Shown in pieces: positions 43,770 to 52,472 of a stretch of DNA of 64,000 bases (its first letter is position 1; the number at the start of each line of letters is the position of its first letter). The DNA is taken from assembly GCF_001424345.1 (NCBI RefSeq), contig NZ_LMPF01000024.1, positions 76,122 through 140,121 on the forward strand, given 5' to 3'. This DNA is from Burkholderia sp. Leaf177. Its GTDB lineage: Bacteria; Pseudomonadota; Gammaproteobacteria; Burkholderiales; Burkholderiaceae. The notes under the pieces were generated by a model. That model was not told where the DNA came from. It worked only from the letters and a program-made list of their open reading frames with translations, and did no database searches. A program made the position numbers and the translations under genes.

Positions 43770-44867
43770 ATGACGACCACCGAAAATCCCGCGCTAAAGG
43801 AAATTTTCAACGAAGCCCGCTTTCGCCTGGCTGCTCGAGAAGTCAAGGCGATCTATCCGTCGTTCGACACACGCCGTTTCTTGAAACTCGCGCTCGCGGA
43901 CCTGGAAAGCCTGAGCCTGATGCAGCGGCTCCGCCGCATGACGCACGCGCTGCACGCCACGCTTCCCGAGAATTTCAGCGAGGCGCTCGATGTTCTTCGC
44001 ACGCTCGCGCCGCGCATGCAGACGGGATTTTCGACGCTGGTTCTTCCCGATTACGTTGGACAGTACGGTCTGGACGACTTCGATCTTTCCATGGACGCGC
44101 TCAAGTACTTCACTGGATTCGGCTCGTCCGAGTTTGCGGTCCGTGAGTTCCTGCGCCGCGATCTGAAGCGGGCGCTTGCCATCATGAAAACCTGGTCGCG
44201 CGATGAAAGCGAGCACGTGCGCCGGCTTGCAAGCGAGGGTTCCCGTCCGCGCCTGCCGTGGTCGTTCCGTCTCGACGCCATCATGGCCGACCCCGCGCTC
44301 GCCGCGCCCATACTCGAAAACCTGCGCGCGGATCCGAGCCTTTATGTGCGCAAATCGGTCGCCAACCATCTCAACGACGTGACCAAGGTTCATCCCGAGT
44401 GGGTGCTGGATCGGCTGAAGACGTGGCCCATCGATAACGCTCATACCGCGTGGATCGCAAAACGCGCGTTGCGTTCGCTGATCAAGGACGGCAACAGCAG
44501 CGCGCTGGCGTTGATTGGCGCGGGCGGCGCGCCCGATGTCAAGCTCAGCAAGTTCACCATTTCGCCGTCGCAGGTCGGGCTTGGAGAACGTATCAAGTTG
44601 ACATTCGATCTTGCATCGAAAAGCGCTGAAAGCCAGCGCCTCGTGATCGACTACCGGATGCACTACGTGAAAAAATCCGGCGCAACCGCGGCGAAAGTTT
44701 TCAAGCTGAAGGAACTGACGCTGGACGGCGGTCAGCGTGTATCGATTGAACGCACGCAAAACATTCGCGACTTCACCACGCGCGTGCATTACGCCGGGCG
44801 GCATGACGTCGAGATCCTCGTGAACGGCGTTTGCCTTGCGATGGGTTATTTCGACCTGACTTGCTGA
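43770..44867 (+). CDS. DNA alkylation repair protein (AlkC/AlkD-like HEAT-repeat glycosylase)
   Basis: This 365-residue protein, starting MTTTENPALKEIF, is made of helical repeats of the AlkC/AlkD type (VREFLRRDLKRALAIMKTWSRDESEHVRRLASEG at ~125-160, then PSLYVRKSVANHLNDVTK). A ~100-residue C-terminal Ig-like beta domain follows (from ~265, VKLSKFTISPSQVGLGE), as found in the AlkC subgroup. Such proteins excise 3- and 7-methyl purines from DNA. The last 22 nt overlap the 3' end of the convergent LysR gene. Confidence 0.85.
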   Translation: MTTTENPALKEIFNEARFRLAAREVKAIYPSFDTRRFLKLALADLESLSLMQRLRRMTHALHATLPENFSEALDVLRTLAPRMQTGFSTLVLPDYVGQYGLDDFDLSMDALKYFTGFGSSEFAVREFLRRDLKRALAIMKTWSRDESEHVRRLASEGSRPRLPWSFRLDAIMADPALAAPILENLRADPSLYVRKSVANHLNDVTKVHPEWVLDRLKTWPIDNAHTAWIAKRALRSLIKDGNSSALALIGAGGAPDVKLSKFTISPSQVGLGERIKLTFDLASKSAESQRLVIDYRMHYVKKSGATAAKVFKLKELTLDGGQRVSIERTQNIRDFTTRVHYAGRHDVEILVNGVCLAMGYFDLTC

Positions 44868-45748
44868 ATCTGGATCAGGCCGTCGACCAGCGCCCTTTCC
44901 GGCCGTTGCAGCGCGTCCAGATCGCGCACGACAATCAACAGCTGGCGCGGCGCCCATCGATCGGTCAGTTCCACCACGCGAATACCCAGCGTTCCGCGAT
45001 AACGCCGCGCCGCCGTCACCGGAACAATCGCGATTCCGGCGCCGTGTTCCACCATGCAGCAGATGTTTTCGAAGGTCCGCATGCGCGCACGGAAATAGAA
45101 ATTCTGCCCTGCGAACAGCGCCTGCTCACCGAGATATTCCGAGAGCGCGCTGCCCGCACTCAAGCCGATGAAATCCTCGCCGACCACGTCCTTAAGCGCG
45201 ACCTTCCGCCGGGCGCTCAGCGCATGATTGCGGGCAACGATCAGCACGAGTTTGTCGGTCGCGAATGGGAACGCCTGCAGCGCGCCGTGCTCCACGGCAT
45301 CGGCGACAATGCCGATTTCCGCCGACTCGTTGAGCACCGCCTTGACGGTTTCGGCGCTTTGCCGCTCTTTCATGTCGATATGAACATTCGGATGATCGCG
45401 AAGAAATTCGGCGAGTGGACGTGGAAGGAATTCAGTGACCGCGGCGGTATTCGCCCATAAGCGGATGCGCGTCTTGCGCGCTTGCGAATGCTCGCCGAGT
45501 TCACCCTGCATACGCTCGATCTGACCGAGAACCAGACGCGCGTGGTGCGCGAGTGTATCGCCGGCCGGAGTCGTCTCCACGCCACGCCGGCCGCGTTCGA
45601 GCAGCGGCATGCCAAGCGCCTCTTCCATGCCCTTCAGCCGTGCGCTGGCGGACGGCAGCGACATGTTCGCCTGCGCCGCGCCATGCGTGATGCTGCCGGT
45701 TTCGAGGACGTAGAGAAAGAGGCGTAAATCGATGAGATCGAAGCGCAT
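44846..45748 (-). CDS. LysR-family transcriptional regulator
   Basis: This 300-residue regulator has the N-terminal winged helix (DLRLFLYVLETGSITHGAAQ, with SLPSASARLKGMEEALG as recognition region, ~5-60) and a substrate-binding domain from ~90. It diverges from the TauE/SafE-family transporter gene, 122 nt away, across an interval with a perfect 7-bp inverted repeat, so it probably controls that transporter and itself. The effector is unknown; a sulfonate or organosulfur compound is a guess based on the neighbour. Confidence 0.92.
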   Translation of the reverse strand: MRFDLIDLRLFLYVLETGSITHGAAQANMSLPSASARLKGMEEALGMPLLERGRRGVETTPAGDTLAHHARLVLGQIERMQGELGEHSQARKTRIRLWANTAAVTEFLPRPLAEFLRDHPNVHIDMKERQSAETVKAVLNESAEIGIVADAVEHGALQAFPFATDKLVLIVARNHALSARRKVALKDVVGEDFIGLSAGSALSEYLGEQALFAGQNFYFRARMRTFENICCMVEHGAGIAIVPVTAARRYRGTLGIRVVELTDRWAPRQLLIVVRDLDALQRPERALVDGLIQIQQVRSK

Positions 45749-45772
45749 CGGCTGAATGGATTTGATGGATCA

Positions 45773-45793
45773 GCCTTAGTTATACCCTAAGGC
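45773..45793. promoter_or_regulatory. Probable LysR operator
   Basis: GCCTTAG and CTAAGGC form a perfect 7-bp inverted repeat around ttatacc. It contains the T-N11-A pattern of LysR-binding sites, 25 nt upstream of the regulator start and 78 nt upstream of the transporter. Confidence 0.65.
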
Positions 45794-45870
45794 ACAGTAC
45801 ATATCATCCGCATTGTGATCCGCAGCCATAGCGGCAGAATGACGTCGATTGATCCTTTCCCGGCCAGCCG

Positions 45871-46620
45871 ATGACTTCTCCTGCTGCAGCGCATATCGCC
45901 ATAGTTGCGATGACTTTCTTGATCGCCGGAACCGTCAAGGGCGTCACGGGCATGGGCCTGCCGACCGTGGCAATGGGCGTGCTCGGCACGCTGATGTTGC
46001 CGGCGCAAGCGGCGTCGCTGCTGATCTTGCCGTCGTTCATCACCAACGTGTGGCAGCTCCTTGCGGGCCCTGGCGTGATCGCGCTGATCAGGCGCTTCTG
46101 GTTGATGATGGCCGGCATTGTGGTTGGCACGGTCATCGCGGCGTCGTTCATTGCAGGCGGTGGCGGAACCTGGGCCGTGACAGGACTGGGCGCGGCGTTG
46201 ACGCTTTATGCCGTGTCCGGATTGCTGGCGTGGCGGTTTTCGGTGTCGCCGCAATACGAGCGCCGCTTCTCGCCTCTGGTCGGGATCGTCACCGGCCTCA
46301 TCACCGGCGGGACCGGTGTATTTGTCGTTCCCGCAGTGCCTTACTTGCAGGCGCTCGACCTCAAAAAAGAGGATCTGGTCCAGGCGCTCGGCCTATCATT
46401 TACGGTATCGACGGTGGCGCTTGCCATAGGTCTCGCGCGCGAAAATGCGTTCGCATTCGGCGATATCAACCATTCGCTGCTTGCTGTCGTTCCCGCGCTG
46501 CTCGGCATGTGGATTGGACAGAGCGTGCGCGAGCGCATCAGCCCCGCAAGCTTTCGCAGATGGTTTTTCATCTGCCTGCTCGCGCTCGGTCTTCAGTTGC
46601 TTCTACGGCGTTTTTTCTAG
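45871..46620 (+). CDS. TauE/SafE-family sulfite/organosulfur exporter-like permease
   Basis: This 249-residue membrane protein has about eight hydrophobic segments and the family repeat FLIAGTVKGVTGMGLPTVAMG near the N-terminus, mirrored by GIVTGLITGGTGVFVVPAVPYL around 140-160. The TauE/SafE family moves sulfite, sulfoacetate or related anions across the inner membrane. The substrate is not known here. A 30-codon ORF with a good ribosome-binding site follows 38 nt downstream. Confidence 0.88.
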   Translation: MTSPAAAHIAIVAMTFLIAGTVKGVTGMGLPTVAMGVLGTLMLPAQAASLLILPSFITNVWQLLAGPGVIALIRRFWLMMAGIVVGTVIAASFIAGGGGTWAVTGLGAALTLYAVSGLLAWRFSVSPQYERRFSPLVGIVTGLITGGTGVFVVPAVPYLQALDLKKEDLVQALGLSFTVSTVALAIGLARENAFAFGDINHSLLAVVPALLGMWIGQSVRERISPASFRRWFFICLLALGLQLLLRRFF

Positions 46621-46658
46621 CGCTGAAGGACCGTTGAATCACGAGGAGATCCGACGCG

Positions 46659-46751
46659 ATGTTGTCTCCACTACTCGAAACACTCGGCGCCCTGGCGATA
46701 CTGGCAAGCCTCGTGGTCAATCTTCGCGCGCTGTGCGATCGGCGCAGATAG
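46659..46751 (+). CDS. Possible 30-residue membrane microprotein
   Basis: A gaggag ribosome-binding site (46643-46648) is 10 nt before ATG 46659. The product is a 30-residue peptide with one predicted membrane segment (LGALAILASLVVNL) and a basic end (CDRRR). It could be a small subunit or regulator of the transporter encoded just upstream. No homology can be claimed. Confidence 0.4.
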   Translation: MLSPLLETLGALAILASLVVNLRALCDRRR

Positions 46752-46857
46752 CTGCAACGGCCGGCTTATCAACGAAATTTCGTTCGATACCGCACATACA
46801 TGCCCGCTCGGCATGGCAGGCTTTTGAGCACCCTGCATATGCAAAAACGAGTGGTAA

Positions 46858-47385
46858 ATGGAAAACGACTTTCGTGCAACCCGTTCGTGGCGCCGGCAAA
46901 AGCACAAACTTCGACTATTGATGCTCGTGGTCCTGTCGCCTTGCCTGAGTACCGCGCTTTACGCGCAAAAAGCGGCGCCCGCCGCTGCGAGCCAGGCCAA
47001 CGCGAAAGGCGCTTATCACAAGAATCTCGATCGAACCGGCAAGACACGCAAAGGGACGGCCTCGTATTACGGCCCGAAGTTTTACTCGAAGAAGATGGCC
47101 GACGGAACGCCGATGAATCCGCAATCGAATGTCGCCGCGAGCAAGACCTTGCCGCTCGGCACCAAAGCGCGCGTGACGAATCTCGAAAACGGCAAGACCG
47201 AAGAGGTTGAAATCAAGGATCGCGGTCCGTACGTCAAGAATCGAATCGTGGACGTATCGCCGAAAGTCGCGGATAAACTCGGGCTGAAAGAGAACGGCAC
47301 CGCGCCGGTCGAAGTCAAGCCGGTGGAAGTTCCGCAAGCCGATGGCACCGTCAAGCCGGGCGCGGGTGCCACCGGAAGCCAGTAA
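46858..47385 (+). CDS. RlpA-like septal ring lytic transglycosylase family protein
   Basis: This 175-residue protein has an N-terminal signal anchor (LRLLMLVVLSPCLSTALYA, ~19-37) and a double-psi beta-barrel RlpA domain: GTASYYGPKFYSKKMADG (~67-84), NVAASKTLPLGTKARVTN and KDRGPYVKNRIVDVSP. There is no SPOR domain and no lipobox cysteine, so it is a minimal form. RlpA proteins cleave denuded glycan strands at the septum. In this form the catalytic His/Asp pair of RlpA should be checked. Confidence 0.85.
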   Translation: MENDFRATRSWRRQKHKLRLLMLVVLSPCLSTALYAQKAAPAAASQANAKGAYHKNLDRTGKTRKGTASYYGPKFYSKKMADGTPMNPQSNVAASKTLPLGTKARVTNLENGKTEEVEIKDRGPYVKNRIVDVSPKVADKLGLKENGTAPVEVKPVEVPQADGTVKPGAGATGSQ

Positions 47386-47402
47386 AATGCGGAATCTCTC
47401 GG

Positions 47403-50123
47403 TTATCGTTGCCAGGGCGCCGCAGATTCCTTCCCCGCTTTCCCATACTTTTGCGACGCCGCGCGCACAACCGACAGTTCAATCTCGCCGTCATCGGCAA
47501 GCGCCTTGAGCGCGGCAATCACGATCGACGCACGATCCACCTCGAAGAATTCCCGCAGCGCCTGACGCGTGTCGCTGCGCCCGAAACCATCCGTGCCGAG
47601 CGCCACGTAACGTCGCGGAACATAGGCGCGGATCAGTTCGGGCACCGCACGCACGTAATCCGTCGCGGCAATCACCGGACCGCGCGACGCGCCAAGCGCG
47701 GTGCTCACGTAGGGCGCCGGTACGTCTTCTCCAAGCCGCGCCAGACGCTCGGCCGCCATTCCATCTCGTTGCAACTCGGTGAAGCTGGTCACGCTCCACA
47801 CCGCTGCACCGATACCCCAATCGTCGCTCAACATACGCTGCGCCGCGATCACTTCACCGAGTATCGCGCCCGCGCCGAGCAACTGCACTTGCGCCGATTC
47901 ATCCGGTTTCGTCGCGAGCGGATACATGCCCTTGAGAATGCCATCGCGCACGAGTGCAAGATCGCCTCCGGGCACCGAAGGCTGAGCGTAGTTCTCGTTC
48001 ATGGCCGTGATGTAATAGAACACGTCGTGCTGGCGCTCGACCATTTCGTGCATGCCTTCGTCGACGATCGCCGCGAGTTCGTACGCGAACGCGGGATCGT
48101 ATGCACGGCAATTCGGAATGGTCGATGCCACCAGATGGCTGCTGCCATCCTGATGCTGCAGCCCCTCGCCGCCGAGCGTGGTCTTGCCGGCCGTCGCGCC
48201 GATCAGGAAACCACGCGCGCGCTGATCGGCCGCTGCCCAGATGATGTCGCCAATGCGCTGAAAGCCGAACATGGAGTAGTAGATGTAAAACGGCAGCATG
48301 GGCAGGTCGTGCACGCTGTACGAGGTCGCGGCGGCAATCCACGACGACATCGCACCCGCCTCCGAAATGCCCTCCTCCAGAATCTGCCCCTTCGTGTCCT
48401 CGCGGTAATAAAGCATGGAGCCGAGGTCTTCCGGCTCATACAACTGACCAAGCGGCGAATAGATGCCGACCTGCCGGAACATGTTCGCCATGCCGAAGGT
48501 GCGGGCTTCATCGGCGACGACCGGGACCACGCGCGAACCCAGCGACGCGTCTTTCATCAGGCTGCCGAACATGCGCACGATCGCCATGGTCGTCGACATT
48601 TCCTTGCCGCCGGCATCGAGCGCAAACTGGCCCCAACTCGAGATTGAAGGCACCACCAGTCCCTTCGACGCAACCCTGCGCCGCCTCGGCAAATAGCCGC
48701 CAAGCGATGCACGCCGCGCATGGAGATATTGCATTTCGGGCGAGTCGGCGGCGGGCTTGTGGAACTTCACGGCTTCTACGTCCGCGTCGGAAAGCGGCAA
48801 ACGGAAACGATCGCGGAACGCCTTGAGGTCATCGAAGCCGAGCTTTTTCTGCTGATGCGTCGTCATGCGGCCCTGGCCCGATGTCCCCATGCCGAAGCCC
48901 TTCATGGTCTTCGCCAGGATCACCGTCGGCTGGCCTTTGTGTCCAAGCGCCTTTGCATAGGCGGCGTGGAGCTTGCGCACATCGTGACCGCCGCGGCGCA
49001 GGCGGTCGATGTCTTCATCGCTCAAGTGCGATGCCAGCGCGGCAAGCTCCGGATTCTGGCCGAAGAAACGTTCGCGGTTGTACGCGCCGTCGTTCGCGGA
49101 AAAGGTCTGGAACTGGCCATCGACGGTATGCGCGAATGCGCGCAACAACGCGTTCGTCTCGTCACGCGCAAAAAGCGCGTCCCAGTCCGATCCCCACAGC
49201 ACCTTGATCACGTTCCAGCCCGCGCCAATAAACTGCGCTTCAAGCTCGTCGATAATGCGCCCATTGCTGCGCACGGGACCATCGAGCCGCTGCAGGTTGC
49301 AGTTGATCACGAACACAAGGTTGTCGAGCTGCTCGCGCGCGGCGAGCGACAACGCGCCGATCGATTCAGGCTCGTCCATTTCGCCGTCGCCGAAGAAACC
49401 CCACACCTTTCTGTCCTGCGTTCTGGCAAGGCCGCGGTTGTGCAGATAGCGCATGAAACGCGCTTGGTATATGGAGTTGATCGGACCGATGCCCATGGAC
49501 CCGGTCGGGAATTGCCAGAAATCCGGCATGAGCCACGGATGCGGATACGAACACAATCCGGGCCCCGCGATTTCCTGCCGATAATGCTCCAGGTGCTCTT
49601 CGCTCAAGAAGCCTTCCAGATATGCGCGGGCATAAACGCCGGGCGATGAATGCGGCTGGAAGTACACGAGATCGCCGCCCGTTCCTTCGCCGGCATCGGG
49701 CCCGGCCGCGCGAAAGAAATGGTTGAAGCCGACCTCGAACAGATCCGCCGCCGATGCATAACTCGCAATGTGCCCGCCGAGTTCGCCGTACGCCTGGTTC
49801 GCGCGCACGACCATGGCGAGCGCGTTCCAGCGCAGCGCCGCGGCGAGCTTCTCTTCGATCTCCAGATTGCCCGGGTAACGCGGCTGCTTTGCAAGCGGAA
49901 TACTGTTCGCATACGGCGTGACCCGCGCGCGCGACGACTCGATCCCAAGCGACAACGCGTGCTCCGCGAGCCGATCGTATAAATACTGCGCGCGGTCGCG
50001 GCCGACATGTTCCGTGACCGCATCCAGGGCTTCCAGCCATTCGGCGGTTTCGGCGGGATCGCTATCTTCCCGGCCTTTCGAAATTGACAGGATATGTTCG
50101 GTTCCGCTGGATAAATCGGTCAT
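47403..50123 (-). CDS. Homodimeric-type 2-oxoacid dehydrogenase E1 (AceE/MdeB family)
   Basis: This 906-residue thiamine-diphosphate enzyme has the AceE layout: GHIASYASAADLFEVGFNHFF (~115-135), the ThDP motif GDGEMDEPESIGALSLAARE (~255), and a C-terminal transketolase-like domain. AceE decarboxylates pyruvate for the pyruvate dehydrogenase complex. No E2 or E3 gene is adjacent, and the gene diverges from an Lrp-type regulator, the arrangement of Pseudomonas mdeB/mdeR, where MdeB prefers 2-oxobutyrate. A paralogue with a 2-oxobutyrate-type role is therefore plausible, using E2/E3 from elsewhere. The last base pairs face the RlpA-like gene. Confidence 0.88.
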   Translation of the reverse strand: MTDLSSGTEHILSISKGREDSDPAETAEWLEALDAVTEHVGRDRAQYLYDRLAEHALSLGIESSRARVTPYANSIPLAKQPRYPGNLEIEEKLAAALRWNALAMVVRANQAYGELGGHIASYASAADLFEVGFNHFFRAAGPDAGEGTGGDLVYFQPHSSPGVYARAYLEGFLSEEHLEHYRQEIAGPGLCSYPHPWLMPDFWQFPTGSMGIGPINSIYQARFMRYLHNRGLARTQDRKVWGFFGDGEMDEPESIGALSLAAREQLDNLVFVINCNLQRLDGPVRSNGRIIDELEAQFIGAGWNVIKVLWGSDWDALFARDETNALLRAFAHTVDGQFQTFSANDGAYNRERFFGQNPELAALASHLSDEDIDRLRRGGHDVRKLHAAYAKALGHKGQPTVILAKTMKGFGMGTSGQGRMTTHQQKKLGFDDLKAFRDRFRLPLSDADVEAVKFHKPAADSPEMQYLHARRASLGGYLPRRRRVASKGLVVPSISSWGQFALDAGGKEMSTTMAIVRMFGSLMKDASLGSRVVPVVADEARTFGMANMFRQVGIYSPLGQLYEPEDLGSMLYYREDTKGQILEEGISEAGAMSSWIAAATSYSVHDLPMLPFYIYYSMFGFQRIGDIIWAAADQRARGFLIGATAGKTTLGGEGLQHQDGSSHLVASTIPNCRAYDPAFAYELAAIVDEGMHEMVERQHDVFYYITAMNENYAQPSVPGGDLALVRDGILKGMYPLATKPDESAQVQLLGAGAILGEVIAAQRMLSDDWGIGAAVWSVTSFTELQRDGMAAERLARLGEDVPAPYVSTALGASRGPVIAATDYVRAVPELIRAYVPRRYVALGTDGFGRSDTRQALREFFEVDRASIVIAALKALADDGEIELSVVRAASQKYGKAGKESAAPWQR

Positions 50124-50185
50124 GGCGAGGCTCCGCGTTCAATAGGGACAAGTCCGCTGCTTATCACTACAGCTTAGCTATCGGC

Positions 50186-50247
50186 GCGCAGAATGTGCCT
50201 CTGATTTGCTTTTCATCCAGTCTACGGATAGTGTATTTATTCTGCGC
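50186..50247. promoter_or_regulatory. Inverted repeat in the divergent E1/Lrp region
   Basis: GCGCAGAAT (50186-50194) and its exact complement ATTCTGCGC (50239-50247) have centres 53 bp apart, about five helical turns. This suits an Lrp-type octamer controlling both divergent genes. Confidence 0.5.
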
Positions 50248-50275
50248 CGCCCCACTTTTCCAGAATATTCGAGTT

Positions 50276-50806
50276 ATGACGACATCGCCTAAACGCCTGG
50301 ACCGGATCGACATCGGAATATTGAATCAGCTGCAGCACAATGCGCGCATCACGAATGCCGAGCTGGCGCAGGCGGTGAACCTGTCGCAAACGCCGTGCTT
50401 CAATCGCGTGCGCGCACTCGAAAAACTGGGGCTTTTCAAGCAGCAGGTCACGTTGCTCAATCCCGAATTGCTCGGCTTGCGCATCAACGTGTTCATTCAG
50501 GTGAGCCTTGCCAAGCAGGACGAAGACGGGTTGCGGCGCTTCGAGGAAGCGATCAGCGAACGGCCCGAGGTCATGGAGTGCTACCTGATGACGGGAGACG
50601 CCGATTACCTGTTGCGCGTGATGGTGCCGGATATTCAGGCGTTGCAGCGGTTTATCGTGGAGCGGCTGACGAAGATTTCGGGGGTATCGAACATTCGATC
50701 GAGCTTTGCGCTCAAGCAGGTTCGGTACAAGACGGCGCTGCCGTTGCCATCGGCGGGAATGACGTTACAGAATCCCGATGAAGGCGCCGATACCGAGTGG
50801 AGTTGA
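50276..50806 (+). CDS. Lrp/AsnC-family transcriptional regulator
   Basis: This 176-residue regulator starts MTTSPKRLDRID (ATG 50276). The N-terminal helix-turn-helix is at RITNAELAQAVNLSQTPCFNR (~24-44). The C-terminal RAM/AsnC ligand domain spans ~70-150 (GLRINVFIQVSL; VMECYLMTGDADYLLRVMV). These proteins bind amino acids and control amino-acid or 2-oxoacid metabolism. It diverges from the E1 gene across a 152-nt region with an inverted repeat, so control of that gene is likely, as with MdeR. Confidence 0.93.
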   Translation: MTTSPKRLDRIDIGILNQLQHNARITNAELAQAVNLSQTPCFNRVRALEKLGLFKQQVTLLNPELLGLRINVFIQVSLAKQDEDGLRRFEEAISERPEVMECYLMTGDADYLLRVMVPDIQALQRFIVERLTKISGVSNIRSSFALKQVRYKTALPLPSAGMTLQNPDEGADTEWS

Positions 50807-50811
50807 TGACT

Positions 50812-51225
50812 TCACAGATCGATCTGCGGAACGCGGAACGAACTCGTCAGCGACCGGAGTTCCGCGCGATGCAACTCGGCCAGACGCAAAAGCAGTTGTT
50901 CGCCGGTCTTCAACAGATGCACTTCAACCTGACGACGGTCCGTCTCGCTGACCTTCCGTTTGACGAGCTTCAGCGCTTCGCATCGCGAGACCAGTGCAAC
51001 GACGCCATGATGTTGCGCCTGCAGCCGCTCCGCCAGCTCGCCGATGGTCGCCCATTCTCGATCCGGATATCCCTTGATGTGAAGCAGCAGCAAGTACTGC
51101 AACGGCGTGATGCCTTCACTTTGTGCGGCCTGCTCGGAGAATCGCTCGAAGCGGCGCATCTGGTAGCGGAACTCCGATAGCTGCTCGAAGTCGCCTTTGG
51201 CCAGGCCGCGAGTCCGTTCTGTCAT
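50812..51225 (-). CDS. MarR-family transcriptional regulator
   Basis: This 137-residue winged-helix regulator starts MTERTRGLAKGDFEQL (ATG 51225; an upstream ATG at 51285 overlaps the HPP gene's end). The core is ATIGELAERLQAQHHGVVALVSRCEALKLVKR (~55-86) with the DRRQVEVHL wing. MarR proteins are dimeric repressors often tuned by small phenolic or oxidant signals. It lies 57 nt downstream of the HPP-CBS gene on the same strand and may be co-transcribed. It is convergent with the Lrp gene, 5 nt apart. Confidence 0.88.
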   Translation of the reverse strand: MTERTRGLAKGDFEQLSEFRYQMRRFERFSEQAAQSEGITPLQYLLLLHIKGYPDREWATIGELAERLQAQHHGVVALVSRCEALKLVKRKVSETDRRQVEVHLLKTGEQLLLRLAELHRAELRSLTSSFRVPQIDL

Positions 51226-51281
51226 CGAAGATCCGTTGCAGTGAAAACGAAAATATAGCAGGACTCGCTGCCTCGTCAGCG

Positions 51282-52472
51282 TCAACCCGCGGCCGTTTCA
51301 CTTGGTCGCATCTGCACCCTATGAGCCTGCCGATACAAACCCGCGAGCAGATCCGACTGCGTGATCATCCCCGCCAGTTTTTTATCGGCGTTGAGCACGG
51401 GAATGTGGTGATGTCCCCAGGTCGCGAAGATCGGCATCAGATCGGCGATGGACGCGCTTGCGTCGACCGTTCGAACGTGGCGGCTCATCAGCGAACGAAC
51501 CAAAGGCACGGGTGCCGTGCTGCGCTTTAGCCAGCGTGGCGTGATGCTCGATACATCGAATCCGGTGGCGGTGCTGTACTTGTCCATCAGGTCCGAGCGC
51601 GTGACGATACCGATGACCCGCTGAGCGTCGTCGGTCACGGGAAGCGCCTTGACGTCGTGGTCCTTGAGCAAGTCCCGGGCAGACGTTGCAAGCGCGGACG
51701 CGGCGACCGTGACCACTGGTCTCGACATGATGTCCGCGCACGCCAGATCGCGAAACGAGCGCGCGTAAGCGAGCATTTGTGTGTCGCGTATCAACGATTC
51801 GAGATCATCCGGAACGATGTCCAGGATTTCGTCGCGACGGTCGAGCACGGCTTTTATATCGGCGCGGGTAACGCCCGGAATCGGCGTTATCGTCCCTGCA
51901 TCGTCATCCTGCGCCGGCGCGTGATGCGCTGCATGCGCTGAGTGCGGATAACGATGCCCGGTCACTGCGTGATAGACGATGGCCGCGGCCAGCAGCGCGC
52001 CCGACTGGAACGCAATCGGCGCGATCACGAATCCGAAACCCATGGCATGCACGGCAGGACCGCCGAGCACCGCGGTCAATGCAACGGCGCCCGACGGCGG
52101 ATGCACGCACCGAAGCGCAAACATGAAGCCGATGGAAAGCGCCACCGCCAACGCCGCAGCGCACACGGGGTTGGCAATCAGCATCGCGCACGCAACGCCC
52201 ACGGTCGCCGATACGAGATTCCCGCCGATGATTGACCACGGTTGCGCAAGCGGGCTGGCGGGCACCGCGAACAGGAGCACAGCGGAAGCGCCCATTGGCG
52301 CAACGAGAAATGGTATTGCCGACGCCGATCCGGGCAGGAGATGTATTGCAGAACCGGCGAACGCAATACCGATCAACGCGCCCACGCACGAACGAAAACG
52401 TTCAGGCCATTTGATGGCAACGGGCGCGGGTAAAAATCCACGCAGCCAAAAGCCGATAGCAGATTTGGACAA
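51282..52472 (-). CDS. HPP-domain membrane protein with two CBS domains
   Basis: This 396-residue protein has an N-terminal HPP domain with about five membrane spans and the signature RCVHPPSGAVALTAVLGG (~120-137), then a cytoplasmic pair of CBS domains (ADIMSRPVVTVAAS at ~245; LMSRHVRTVDASASIADLMP at ~330). HPP proteins have been linked to nitrite transport in plants and cyanobacteria; the CBS pair usually senses adenine nucleotides. The substrate here is unknown. Confidence 0.87.
   Translation of the reverse strand: MSKSAIGFWLRGFLPAPVAIKWPERFRSCVGALIGIAFAGSAIHLLPGSASAIPFLVAPMGASAVLLFAVPASPLAQPWSIIGGNLVSATVGVACAMLIANPVCAAALAVALSIGFMFALRCVHPPSGAVALTAVLGGPAVHAMGFGFVIAPIAFQSGALLAAAIVYHAVTGHRYPHSAHAAHHAPAQDDDAGTITPIPGVTRADIKAVLDRRDEILDIVPDDLESLIRDTQMLAYARSFRDLACADIMSRPVVTVAASALATSARDLLKDHDVKALPVTDDAQRVIGIVTRSDLMDKYSTATGFDVSSITPRWLKRSTAPVPLVRSLMSRHVRTVDASASIADLMPIFATWGHHHIPVLNADKKLAGMITQSDLLAGLYRQAHRVQMRPSETAAG

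Noticed and set aside
47409..48647. Plus-strand frame of about 410 codons
   Set aside because: It is antisense to the E1 gene and has a composition typical of antisense frames.
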